Assembly: GCF_963677945.1 (NCBI RefSeq)
Contig: NZ_OY782578.1
Coordinates: forward strand, 2,137,258 to 2,201,257
DNA: 64,000 nucleotides
From: an uncultured Bacteroides sp.
GTDB taxonomy: Bacteria; Bacteroidota; Bacteroidia; Bacteroidales; Bacteroidaceae
Direction: 5' to 3'
A program made the translations under genes and the position numbers. Below the pieces are notes generated by a model. That model saw only the letters and a program-made list of their open reading frames with translations, did no database searches and was not told the DNA's origin. Below, piece after piece: positions 9,482-17,713 of the stretch. The stretch's first letter is position 1; each line of letters begins with the position of its first letter.

Positions 9482-9813
9482 AAATTATATATTTAATCAT
9501 TCAAATATAGTGAAAATATGCTTATTAAAATAATATTCTCTTGTAAATGTATTTATGTTCATAAGTGGCTAGTGCCATTGGTTGTTTGGAGCTTTTGCTC
9601 CTATATCTGTATATCCAAAAGAATTAAAACTTTTAACTAGTTGTAAAATAGCTTGATGAAAATCTGTTTAGCGGTGTCTGGCGAAGTTCTTTGTTTTCTT
9701 ATGACTTTATTAAATGACATGATTAGTAATTACCAAAATAATATATATTCGTTTAAAATCAAAAGAAAGTTATATGATAGCTGATTTACCGCCCTATATA
9801 CATTAAAGAAACT
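9482..9813. other. AT-rich intergenic stretch
   Basis: No ORF of credible length and no RNA gene were seen. It separates two accessory genes on the same strand. A small hairpin GGAGC-TTTT-GCTCC lies near 9588-9601. The stretch probably carries the promoter of the zinc-ribbon gene, but no clear TAnnTTTG box stands out. Confidence 0.4.
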
Positions 9814-10479
9814 TTATTCAAGCTTGTCTCTCTTTTCTATATTTTTTCTTATTCCTTCTGGAAGATTTGTGTCGTAATACTCTTTAATTTTTTTGGGCTG
9901 AGTAATAAGAATTTCACAAATGATATTTACAAAGCCAAATAAAGCATATGCTATCTCAGCTTTGTCATTAAAATCAATTGTTCCAGGGTGAACCGCATTA
10001 TTTCCTATAACCCGAACACTATCTAATGCTTGCTGCATTGCTTCTGGTAGTCCTTTTCTTACGAGATTTTTAATATCTTCATTTATGTTTTCTCCCTTCT
10101 CACCAAGGTGTTTACATAGTTTTTGTATAGCCAACCTTAATAATGCCACTGCTCCACGAGGAGATATGTTTACTATGTTTTTCGCCTCATTGTAATCATT
10201 TTGAATATCTTCTGGCAAATCAGAATTTGCCATTTCAATATTCCCAGTTAAAGGATATATCATTGTATTATTTTCCCACATTGTAAAATTATTACAATGG
10301 CTACATTTTGCAATTAAATGTCCATTAAGGTTGTAATATGTATGTTCCCGTGCTCCATCTGCTTTATTATGGTAATAAAAACATTTAATATCACTTGACC
10401 AAGTATGTTGAGTAAGCACACCGCAATTGGGACAATGAAAAGAGTTAACGCCAATTGTTGGTTGTATAAATTCGTTCAT
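9814..10479 (-). CDS. DUF4145 domain protein with N-terminal zinc ribbon
   Basis: The 221-residue protein starts with CPNC (Cys16, Cys19) and a later CSHC, forming a zinc ribbon. It continues with the DUF4145 core: SPRGAVALLRLAIQKLCKHLG, then LVRKGLP, QALDSVRVIGNNAVHPG, and a hydrophobic helix ALFGFVNIICEIL. DUF4145 belongs to the HEPN-like superfamily and occurs alone or fused to restriction and defence modules. The conserved R-V-I-G-N-N-A-V-H stretch corresponds to the HEPN Arg/His region. The biochemical role is unknown. Its position near a HEPN/zinc-ribbon pair and tRNA-Cys suggests an accessory patch. Confidence 0.75.
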   Translation of the reverse strand: MNEFIQPTIGVNSFHCPNCGVLTQHTWSSDIKCFYYHNKADGAREHTYYNLNGHLIAKCSHCNNFTMWENNTMIYPLTGNIEMANSDLPEDIQNDYNEAKNIVNISPRGAVALLRLAIQKLCKHLGEKGENINEDIKNLVRKGLPEAMQQALDSVRVIGNNAVHPGTIDFNDKAEIAYALFGFVNIICEILITQPKKIKEYYDTNLPEGIRKNIEKRDKLE

Positions 10480-10540
10480 ATTTATATATTTAATTAAATT
10501 ACTGTAAAATTATTATTTTAAATCGGTAAAATAATAAAAT

Positions 10541-10890
10541 TTGGTAGATTTTTTTTTCTTAATTGACAAAGTAGTTATCCTAGTACATGGTAATCATAAT
10601 TTGAAGTGTTTTATTATAAGTATCAAAGAAGAAAGATTATTGTCTGATTTAACAAATCAAAAATTAATTTGTGGAATGGAAATTGCTTTTACTTCAATTG
10701 ATGATAATGATGATGAATTTCCACCATATTTAATAAAATACTTAGTGGATTCAATAGTAAAAAAAGAAAATAGAGCTTGAGAATATTCTAAGTGAAGAAT
10801 GTATTAAGATTTATCAAGATATTGGTTTTAATCATTCGTGTAATAAAAAACAAAAGCTTCGATCAGTAAAGATCGAAGCTTTTCCCCATT
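10541..10890 (+). pseudogene. Frameshifted gene remnant upstream of tRNA-Cys
   Basis: A TTG-initiated frame runs 79 codons and stops at 10778-10780. In another frame, directly after a run of seven A (near 10758-10765), sense-looking sequence continues as IELENILSEECIKIYQDI and GFNHSCNKKQ, to a stop near 10890. Removing one A would join both parts. The 5' end also lacks a convincing ATG. I take it as the decayed end of an AT-rich gene. The joined frame would run through the tRNA terminator, so the end was probably created by rearrangement. Product unknown. Confidence 0.4.
10852..10883 (-). terminator. Terminator of tRNA-Cys
   Basis: A perfect 13-bp stem (AAAAGCTTCGATC / GATCGAAGCTTTT) with the loop AGTAAA lies 10 nt beyond the tRNA 3' end. 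On the minus strand the stem is followed by TTTG and TTTTTTA. Confidence 0.85.
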
Positions 10891-10893
10891 AAG

Positions 10894-10964
10894 AGGTCTC
10901 TGGCGGATTCGAACCGCCGTAGACGGTTTTGCAGACCGGTGCCTAGCCACTCGGCCAAGAGACC
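10894..10964 (-). tRNA. tRNA-Cys (anticodon GCA)
   Basis: The minus strand folds as a cloverleaf: acceptor GGTCTCT pairs with AGAGACC, the anticodon loop is CTGCAAA (GCA), and the T arm is GGCGGTTCGAATCCGCC with a standard TTCGAAT loop. The discriminator base is T (U), expected for tRNA-Cys. CCA is not encoded; the next bases are CTT. Its 3' end faces the AT-rich accessory patch at 7.6-10.8 kb, but I found no direct repeat of the tRNA end near 7.3-7.66 kb. Confidence 0.95.
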
Positions 10965-11036
10965 TTATTTCGTGATTGCGAGTGCAAAGGTAATACATTT
11001 TTCTAAAATTCCAAGCAAACTGCTCAATAAATTCAT

Positions 11037-11249
11037 TTATCCGCAGCAACTTTTTTTCTTTCCTTTCTTCTGTTCCCTGCACTGTTGCTTCTTATTTTCC
11101 ATCATATCTCTTAATTCACAGCCACTTGTGCAGCTTGAACAAGGATTCTCATTGTTATTTGAATTCCTGAAAAAAAGTACAATTCTGTTTCCTACGTAGA
11201 ATACGCAGAAGAAAACAATTGCCGAAACTATTAATTCTTGTAAGCTCAT
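11037..11249 (-). CDS. FeoB-associated Cys-rich membrane protein
   Basis: The 70-residue protein starts at the ATG that overlaps the feoAB stop as ATGA, so translation is probably coupled. One N-terminal membrane helix (ELIVSAIVFFCVFYVGNRIV) is followed by a cytoplasmic tail with CSSCTSGC and a C-terminal KKKSCCG. This matches the FeoB-associated Cys-rich family found directly downstream of feoB in many anaerobes. It is thought to assist iron transport or carry metal, with the mechanism unknown. A longer in-frame start exists but would lie inside feoAB, and the shorter start has the typical N-terminus. Confidence 0.85.
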   Translation of the reverse strand: MSLQELIVSAIVFFCVFYVGNRIVLFFRNSNNNENPCSSCTSGCELRDMMENKKQQCREQKKGKKKSCCG

Positions 11250-13732
11250 AATAATATATTTCCTATTTGATAAAAGGCAAAAGCGATAATCCAAGCCAGC
11301 GATGTGGTATACAACGCTGCAAAAGCGGCCCATTTCCAGCTGCCGGACTCTTGCTTAATAGCGGCAAGCGTGGCAATGCAAGGGAAATAGATAAGAACAA
11401 AGAGCATCAGACTGTAGGCGGCCAGTGGGGTTATAGGAATGCGTTCTGCAAGATTAGACTTGCTTACTCCGGCATCATTTGTATAAAGAACTCCAAGCGT
11501 GCTTACCACTAATTCTTTTGCTCCAACACCCGAAAGTAATCCGATTCCTAGTTTCCAGTCGAATCCTAATGGCTTGATTGCAGGCTCGATGGCTTTCCCA
11601 ATCTGACCTATGTAGGAATTTTCCTGCTGCTCTGATACAGTTTTGTATGCATTATGATTGGGATAGTATCCTAAGAACCATATAATGATTGATGCAATCA
11701 TGATTACTCCTCCCATCTTTCTCAGGTATTGCTGTCCTTTTTCCCATGTGTGGCGGGTAATGGCTTTCATGGTTGGCATTCGATAGGGAGGAAGCTCCAT
11801 TACAAAAGGGGTATCTTCTCCTTTAACCAGTACTTTGCTGAATAGTCGTGCCATTAAAACGGCCAGAAGTATTCCAATTACATAGATTGATAGCAGAACC
11901 AGACTGGCCTTGCCCGGGAAAAATGTTCCAACCAGTAACAGATAGATTGGTAAGCGTGCACTACAACTCATCAATGGATTTACCAAAATGGTAATAAGTC
12001 GGCTCTTTCTGTTCTCAATGGTTCTTGATGCTAGAATAGCAGGCACGTTACATCCAAATCCCATTACCAATGGGATGAATGATTTTCCGTGAAGTCCCAT
12101 CTTGTGCATAATCTTATCCATGATAAACGCTGCACGAGCCATGTATCCTGAATCCTCCATTAAAGAGATGAAGAAGTAAAGAAGCAGGATGTTTGGTAGG
12201 AAAACAATAACTCCACCAACTCCGCCGATTATTCCGTCTACAATCATATCTTTTAATGGACCTGCTGCCATTGTGTTTTCTACAAAGTGTCTGAGAACAT
12301 CTACCAGCCATTCAATACCTGCCATTGGATAGGCTCCCAGAGAAAAAGTCCCCTGGAACATAATCCACATGAACAGGAAGAAGATTGGGTATCCCCATAT
12401 TTTATGTGTCACGATGGTATCAAGCACTTTGGTCATCTGATCTTGTTCCAGATGATTGTCTATAAAAGTCTCTTTAAGAGCTCCGGAGATGAATCCGTAT
12501 TTGGCATTGGTAATGGCCGATTCGCTATCCTCGTTCATTGCAACCTGAATATTTCTGGCTGCTTTTTCTTTAGCGGCAAGAATATCGGCACTATTAGAAA
12601 GTGCGTGGATAACTTTCTCTACGCTTTTATCGTTTTCCAGCAGCTTAATGGAAAGATAACGAGTAGAGTAGAGATGTCTGATCTCTTCATTCTTTGAGAT
12701 CTCGGCTTTTACATATTCAATTCCCTTTTCAATATCCGGTCCGTGGTTGATATGAATATGTCGGTATATCTTCTGACGAGATTTATCAGGCGCCACATAA
12801 TCGTCCATGTGCTCTTCATGTTCGGCTTCGTTCACGTTGGCACGATGCCAATCCTGCAGTTCCTTTAAAACTTCTTTATTTATATCACCATTCTTGCCAA
12901 AGAAGTCGGCTCCTTCGTATAGGTTGATTACTAAGTGAAACAGATGTTCTATTCCAAGGTTTTTTTTGCAGACAGTTGGAACCATCGGTACACCAAATAG
13001 CTTGCTTAATAACCTGTAATTTAGTTTATTGCCACTAGCTTCCAGTTCGTCGTACATGTTTAGCGCAATTACCATACGCACGTTCATGTCGATAAGCTGA
13101 GTAGTAAGATATAGATTACGCTCCAGATTGGAAGCGTCTACCACATTTATTATTACGTCCGGAGTCTCTTCTATGATGTGTCTGCGTACATAGATTTCCT
13201 CAGGAGTGTATGCCGATAGGGAGTAGGTACCCGGAAGATCAACAATCTTAAACCGGTAGCCTTGAAAATCAAAGAAACCTTCTTTGGCATCCACTGTTAC
13301 ACCACTGTAGTTTCCCACATGTTCGTGAGCTCCGGATGCAAGATTAAACAGGGAAGTCTTTCCGCAATTTGGATTTCCTACCAATGCAACATTGATGGTT
13401 CTTCGTTTTCTTAATGCAAGCTCTTTAAGTTCGTTCTCTGTTAATAACCTTTCCTCATTAATAGAACCATGAAAATGTGGTGATGTGCCTGCTTGCTCTT
13501 CAGCTTCTTGTTCACTGATAATTTCAATCATTTCCGCTTCACTTCTGCGAAGAGATATTTCGTACCCAAGAATTTTATATTTAATAGGATCTTTAAGAGG
13601 AGCGTTTAGTAAGACTTCGACCACTTTTCCCTTGATGAATCCCATTTCCACAATTCTTTTACGGAATCCACCATGCCCCGTGACCTTTACAATCACGCCT
13701 TTTTCGCCTGTGTTTAGTTCAGATAAACGCAT
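11246..13732 (-). CDS. feoB: Ferrous iron transporter, FeoA-FeoB fusion
   Basis: The 828-residue inner-membrane protein imports Fe2+. Residues 1-75 form a FeoA SH3-like domain (MRLSELNTGEKGVIVKV). The G domain follows: GNPNCGKT (119-126), DLPGTYSLSAYTPEE and NMYDE. The C-terminal half has the FeoB gate and core membrane segments (GFGCNVPAILASRTIE, LMSCSARLPIY), including conserved Cys residues. The FeoA-FeoB fusion is the usual form in Bacteroides. The promoter upstream is a strong TTTG-N19-TATCTTTG match. The gene for the small Cys-rich partner overlaps its stop. No Fur box was found by eye. Confidence 0.95.
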   Translation of the reverse strand: MRLSELNTGEKGVIVKVTGHGGFRKRIVEMGFIKGKVVEVLLNAPLKDPIKYKILGYEISLRRSEAEMIEIISEQEAEEQAGTSPHFHGSINEERLLTENELKELALRKRRTINVALVGNPNCGKTSLFNLASGAHEHVGNYSGVTVDAKEGFFDFQGYRFKIVDLPGTYSLSAYTPEEIYVRRHIIEETPDVIINVVDASNLERNLYLTTQLIDMNVRMVIALNMYDELEASGNKLNYRLLSKLFGVPMVPTVCKKNLGIEHLFHLVINLYEGADFFGKNGDINKEVLKELQDWHRANVNEAEHEEHMDDYVAPDKSRQKIYRHIHINHGPDIEKGIEYVKAEISKNEEIRHLYSTRYLSIKLLENDKSVEKVIHALSNSADILAAKEKAARNIQVAMNEDSESAITNAKYGFISGALKETFIDNHLEQDQMTKVLDTIVTHKIWGYPIFFLFMWIMFQGTFSLGAYPMAGIEWLVDVLRHFVENTMAAGPLKDMIVDGIIGGVGGVIVFLPNILLLYFFISLMEDSGYMARAAFIMDKIMHKMGLHGKSFIPLVMGFGCNVPAILASRTIENRKSRLITILVNPLMSCSARLPIYLLLVGTFFPGKASLVLLSIYVIGILLAVLMARLFSKVLVKGEDTPFVMELPPYRMPTMKAITRHTWEKGQQYLRKMGGVIMIASIIIWFLGYYPNHNAYKTVSEQQENSYIGQIGKAIEPAIKPLGFDWKLGIGLLSGVGAKELVVSTLGVLYTNDAGVSKSNLAERIPITPLAAYSLMLFVLIYFPCIATLAAIKQESGSWKWAAFAALYTTSLAWIIAFAFYQIGNILL

Positions 13733-13750
13733 ATTTCACATTATTTTCTG

Positions 13751-13781
13751 CAAAGATATAGTATATATTTCAGCTAACAAA
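13751..13781 (-). promoter_or_regulatory. feoAB promoter
   Basis: On the minus strand TTTG (13778-13781), a 19-nt spacer and TATCTTTG (13751-13758) fit the Bacteroides -33/-7 consensus exactly. Transcription would start near 13744, about 12 nt before the feoAB ATG. Confidence 0.65.
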
Positions 13782-13848
13782 TTATTTAGAATGTTTTTAA
13801 ATAAAGAAACAAAGGTTTAATCTTCCTGAAAACTCTTACCTTTGTGAT

Positions 13849-15147
13849 ATGTTTCATCTTCAGATTGCCCAGTATATTGAAAAAGAAAAGCTTTTCAAGC
13901 TTAAAGATAAGATTCTGATAGCGTTAAGTGGGGGTGCCGATTCGGTTGCCTTACTTCGCGTGTTGATTTATCTTGGCTATTCCTGCGAGGCGGCTCATTG
14001 TAATTTCCATCTTCGTGGTGAAGAGTCCGACCGGGATGAACTTTTTGTCCGTAATCTCTGCAAAGAGCAAAATATACCTCTTCACGTAATTTGCTTTGAT
14101 ACGAATGGTTATGCCGGCAAACATCAGATTTCCATTGAGATGGCTGCCCGGGAACTTCGTTATAACTGGTTTGAAGAGTTGCGTAAGGAGCTCAATGCTG
14201 ATGTGGTTGCTGTGGCTCATCACAGAGATGACAGCGTGGAGACTCTTCTGCTCAATCTTATTCGTGGAACGGGTATTAATGGCTTGACCGGCATTCGTCC
14301 AAAGAATAATCACGTGGTTCGTCCGATGCTCTCGGTAAGCCGTGAAGATATTCTGGTGTATCTGCAGGAAATAAAGCAGGATTATGTTACTGATAGTACC
14401 AATCTGCAGGATGACTACACGCGCAACAAGATTCGTTTGAATATTCTTCCCATGATGGAAACTATCAATCCCTCTGTTAAGGCAAGCCTTTTTTCTACAG
14501 CTTCACATCTATCCGACGCTTCACTTATATATAACAGAGTGATTGAGGATGGCAAGAGTAGAGTTTTGTCACAAGAAGGTATTTCAATTGAAAAACTTCT
14601 GGCAGAACCTTCACCACGCTCATTGCTTTTTGAGATTCTTTTCCCGTTGGGTTTCAATTCAGCTCAGATTGATGATATGTTTCTTAGTCTGGACAGACAA
14701 TCCGGCAAAAAGTTCTATTCGGATTCGTGGGTAGTTGTAAGAGACAGAACACATTTACTTATGAAGGAGCTTAATGGTTTACCAAAGGATGGACAGTCTG
14801 TAAAGGGCATTCCAGTCATCAAGGAAAAACGATCCCCGTATACATCCAGTTTTGTGATTCCACGTGATAAGAAAACGGCTTGCTTTGATGCCGATAAAAT
14901 AGCAGATCCATTAACACTTCGTAAATGGCAGGCAGGAGATAGGTTTGTTCCTTTTGGTATGAAAGGAAAAAAGAATGTGAGCGATTATCTGACTGATGCA
15001 AAATTCTCCATTCTGCAGAAAGAGAACGTTTATGTATTGTGCTCCGGCGATAAAATTGTATGGCTGGTTGGTGAACGGACTGATAACCGTTTCCGGATTG
15101 ATGAAAATACAAAGAATGTTCTTATACTTCGTTTAGAGGAAGAATAA
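13849..15147 (+). CDS. tilS: tRNA(Ile)-lysidine synthase
   Basis: TilS uses ATP to attach lysine to C34 of tRNA-Ile(CAU), changing its decoding to AUA. The 432-residue protein has the PP-loop [10 protein letters not shown] near residue 28, then [32 protein letters not shown] and [11 protein letters not shown]. The C-terminal TilS domain includes [25 protein letters not shown]. Length fits the family. The ATG lies only 5 nt after a TACCTTTG box (13837-13844), so a leaderless transcript is possible. It is divergent from feoAB and single. Confidence 0.95.
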   Translation: MFHLQIAQYIEKEKLFKLKDKILIALSGGADSVALLRVLIYLGYSCEAAHCNFHLRGEESDRDELFVRNLCKEQNIPLHVICFDTNGYAGKHQISIEMAARELRYNWFEELRKELNADVVAVAHHRDDSVETLLLNLIRGTGINGLTGIRPKNNHVVRPMLSVSREDILVYLQEIKQDYVTDSTNLQDDYTRNKIRLNILPMMETINPSVKASLFSTASHLSDASLIYNRVIEDGKSRVLSQEGISIEKLLAEPSPRSLLFEILFPLGFNSAQIDDMFLSLDRQSGKKFYSDSWVVVRDRTHLLMKELNGLPKDGQSVKGIPVIKEKRSPYTSSFVIPRDKKTACFDADKIADPLTLRKWQAGDRFVPFGMKGKKNVSDYLTDAKFSILQKENVYVLCSGDKIVWLVGERTDNRFRIDENTKNVLILRLEEE

Positions 15148-15195
15148 AAAACTAAAGGCAATAAATTCAATTTATTGGCGATAAAATAACAATGA

Positions 15196-15287
15196 GACCC
15201 GGGTGTAAATAAGTTTTAGACCCGGGTCTCATTTGTGTTTACACCCGGGTCTAAAGAGCCTTTATACCCGGGTGTAAAGAGAATTGT
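15196..15287. repeat. Array A: four tandem 23-bp units with core ACCCGGGT
   Basis: The 8-bp palindrome ACCCGGGT occurs at 15197, 15220, 15243 and 15266, exactly 23 bp apart. Flanks vary but make neighbouring units pair: GAGACCCGGGT with ACCCGGGTCTC (units 1-2), TTTAGACCCGGGT with its complement (2-3), and TTTACACCCGGGT with ACCCGGGTGTAAA (3-4). It fills most of the gap between the convergent tilS and acr3 genes, so it could double as a bidirectional terminator. Its period and unit number match other arrays in this window. Confidence 0.85.
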
Positions 15288-15311
15288 TTCTTTATGATTT
15301 TAATTAATTGT

Positions 15312-16364
15312 TCAGGCAATATTCTTTTTAAACTTAGACTGTTGCTTTAAGGCAAACTTAACCAAAAGAATAAGAACGGGAACCTCGATAAGTGGTCCTA
15401 TTACAGCTGCAAATGCTACGCCCGAATTAATTCCAAAGACTGCAATTGCTACAGCAATGGCCAACTCAAAGTTGTTTCCCGAAGCAGTAAAAGCCACTGA
15501 AGTTGTCTTTTCATAATCGGCACCCAACTTTTTGGTAAACCAGAATGAAAAGAAGAACATAATGGCAAAATAAGCAATCATTGGCAATGCTATAATTAAT
15601 ACATCAACCGGCAACTTTACAATATATTCACCTTTGTATGAGAACATTACAATGATGGTGAATAACAGTGCAATAAGTGTTAGCGGACTCACTTTAGGGA
15701 TGAATTTTCTGTAGTACCACTCTTTGTTCTTTATGTGTATAAGCATAAATCTTGATAGGAATCCTGCAATAAATGGAATACCCAGATAGATAAATACGCT
15801 ATGAGCAATTTCTCCAATGGTAATGCTCTCTACTGCATGTGTAGTTGGCAAGCCAAAATATCCGGGCAATACGGCAAGAAAAAGATATGCATAGAATGAG
15901 AAAAACAAAACCTGGAAAATACTGTTGAGAGCAACAAGTCCGGCTGCATATTCCGAACTACCTTTGGCTAGATCATTCCATACCAGTACCATGGCAATAC
16001 AACGTGCCAGTCCAATCATGATAATTCCATACATATACTCCGGATAATTCCTCAGGAATATAATTCCCAGAACAAACATCAATATTGGGCCAATCACCCA
16101 ATTCAGAAACAGGGAGATTGATAATATCTTCTTATTGGAGAATACTTTTCCAAGTTCTTCGTACTTCACCTTGGCCAGTGGGGGATACATCATCACAATC
16201 AGTCCGATAGCTAAAGGTAAATTGGTTGTGCCAACTTCAAACTGATGCCAGAAGTCTACAATACCCGGATAAAAATATCCAATGGCTACTCCAACGAACA
16301 TGGCTAAGAAAATCCACAGCGTAAGGTAACGATCAAGAAATTTTAGTCTTAATTGAGAAGGCAT
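15312..16364 (-). CDS. acr3: ACR3 family arsenite efflux permease
   Basis: The 350-residue protein has about ten hydrophobic helices and the conserved ACR3 segment [19 protein letters not shown], with the essential Cys. Other family stretches are [15 protein letters not shown] and [18 protein letters not shown]. It exports As(III) across the inner membrane. It is the last gene of the ars operon, 32 nt after the arsC-arsM fusion. With arsA present it may work as a secondary or an ATP-driven pump; ArsA normally pairs with ArsB, but ArsA/Acr3 combinations are known. Confidence 0.9.
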   Translation of the reverse strand: MPSQLRLKFLDRYLTLWIFLAMFVGVAIGYFYPGIVDFWHQFEVGTTNLPLAIGLIVMMYPPLAKVKYEELGKVFSNKKILSISLFLNWVIGPILMFVLGIIFLRNYPEYMYGIIMIGLARCIAMVLVWNDLAKGSSEYAAGLVALNSIFQVLFFSFYAYLFLAVLPGYFGLPTTHAVESITIGEIAHSVFIYLGIPFIAGFLSRFMLIHIKNKEWYYRKFIPKVSPLTLIALLFTIIVMFSYKGEYIVKLPVDVLIIALPMIAYFAIMFFFSFWFTKKLGADYEKTTSVAFTASGNNFELAIAVAIAVFGINSGVAFAAVIGPLIEVPVLILLVKFALKQQSKFKKNIA

Positions 16365-16396
16365 AATATTTTTAATTTAGACGTTTAACAATTAAA

Positions 16397-17683
16397 TTAA
16401 TAGCTATAGCCAGCTGGCTTTTCGGCATAAACCGTAATGCTGAATATTCCTTTACCGGATTTTTTGTATTCATCAAGTTCCTGCTCGCTCAGATAGTTTA
16501 GTAATAACTCATCGGGAACGTTGATGTTTTTTTCCTTTTGAATTGTAATATTAACCAGTCCACTCTTTTCCATCACCTTTAAGTAATCATCTTTCTGGAT
16601 GGCACCCGATATACACCCTGCATACATCTCATTTGCCTGCTTGATGTTTTCCGGTAGTTCACCTTCCAATACAACATCAGATACAGAAAGATGGGCACCC
16701 GGTTTCAGGATTCTGAATATTTCTTTGAATGCTTTTTCTTTATCGGGAACAAGGTTAAGCACACAATTGCTTATCACAACATCTGCAGTGTTTGCTTCAA
16801 CAGGCAAATGTTCAATATCTCCCAAAACGAATTCCACATTGGTATAGTTCTGCTTTTTGGCATTCGCTTTAGCTTTTTCAATCATAGCTTCGGTCATGTC
16901 AACACCAATAACCTTACCATTTTCACCAGTTATGGCTCTTGCAACAAAACAATCGTTGCCGGCACCAGAGCCTAAATCTACCACCGTGTCGCCTTCCTTA
17001 ATCTGAGCAAATTCTGTTGGCAATCCACATCCTAATCCTAAATCAGCTTCCGGAGTATAACCTTTCAGCATCTCATAACTATCGGCAAATGTTGCAAAGT
17101 CTACAGATGAACAGCAGCAAGAAGAACCACAGCACGATGAATTATCCTCGTCATTTTCCTGTAAGGCTATCTGACTATATTTCTCTTTCACCATTTCCTT
17201 TATATCCTTCGCAGTATCTGCCAGAGCGCTTTTTTGGGGAGCTTCATCAGGTTGATAGGTATATTTATCTTTCAGATTCTGAACGTAAAAGTCGTAGAAT
17301 CGTTTTTTGATCTTATCCCTTACTTTATGAAATTCGCTCCAGATAAATTCGTCTGTACCTGTTGCGTGAGAAGGATCATCAAAACCTATATGTATTCTGT
17401 GCTTTACTTTGCCTGAAAAAACAGGGCAACTCTCGTTGGCTCCGCCACATACAGTAATAACATAATCCCACTCCTCATTCAAATATTGATTCACACTCTT
17501 GGGATAGTGATTACTAATATCAATACCCGCTTCTGCCATAACCTTCACAGCCTTGGAATTTACTTTAGGAGCAGGTTCTGTTCCGGCCGAATGCACGTCA
17601 AGAGATTTATCGAAAGACTGAAGCCAACCGTGAGCCATCTGACTGCGGCAGCTATTTCCTGTACACAATATTAATATTCTCAT
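16397..17683 (-). CDS. Fusion of arsenate reductase (ArsC) and arsenite methyltransferase (ArsM)
   Basis: Residues 1-145 are a thioredoxin-coupled, LMW-phosphatase-type arsenate reductase: P-loop CTGNSCRS (nucleophile Cys7) and the resolving pair Cys79/Cys86 in CGGANESCP. A Cys-rich linker with five Cys (SSCCGSSCCCSS, 182-193) leads to an ArsM domain: LGLGCGLP, SAM motif DLGSGAGNDC (236-245), GDIEHLP, ISNCVLNLV (Cys307) and YAGCISGA (Cys357). The ArsM Cys residues equivalent to the As(III)-binding ones are present. A single polypeptide could reduce As(V) to As(III) and methylate it in the cytoplasm. Channelling through the linker is inference. Fusion boundaries are clear and no frameshift is seen. 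Confidence 0.9.
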   Translation of the reverse strand: MRILILCTGNSCRSQMAHGWLQSFDKSLDVHSAGTEPAPKVNSKAVKVMAEAGIDISNHYPKSVNQYLNEEWDYVITVCGGANESCPVFSGKVKHRIHIGFDDPSHATGTDEFIWSEFHKVRDKIKKRFYDFYVQNLKDKYTYQPDEAPQKSALADTAKDIKEMVKEKYSQIALQENDEDNSSCCGSSCCCSSVDFATFADSYEMLKGYTPEADLGLGCGLPTEFAQIKEGDTVVDLGSGAGNDCFVARAITGENGKVIGVDMTEAMIEKAKANAKKQNYTNVEFVLGDIEHLPVEANTADVVISNCVLNLVPDKEKAFKEIFRILKPGAHLSVSDVVLEGELPENIKQANEMYAGCISGAIQKDDYLKVMEKSGLVNITIQKEKNINVPDELLLNYLSEQELDEYKKSGKGIFSITVYAEKPAGYSY

Positions 17684-17713
17684 AGTTTAATCAATTTTCT
17701 ATTTAATATAGTT

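Noticed and set aside
7278-10894. Integrative element inserted at tRNA-Cys
   Set aside because: No integrase gene and no direct repeat of the tRNA 3' end was found near the far border, so I call it only an accessory patch.
11250-11333. N-terminal extension of the FeoB-associated protein
   Set aside because: It lies inside feoAB in another frame; the ATGA overlap gives the right start.
12287-12697. 136-residue plus-strand ORF inside feoAB
   Set aside because: Antisense shadow of a well-conserved gene.
15196-15287. Possible CRISPR array
   Set aside because: The step is only 23 bp with 8-11 bp conserved; there are no 20-40 bp spacers and no cas genes. The same applies to arrays B-F.
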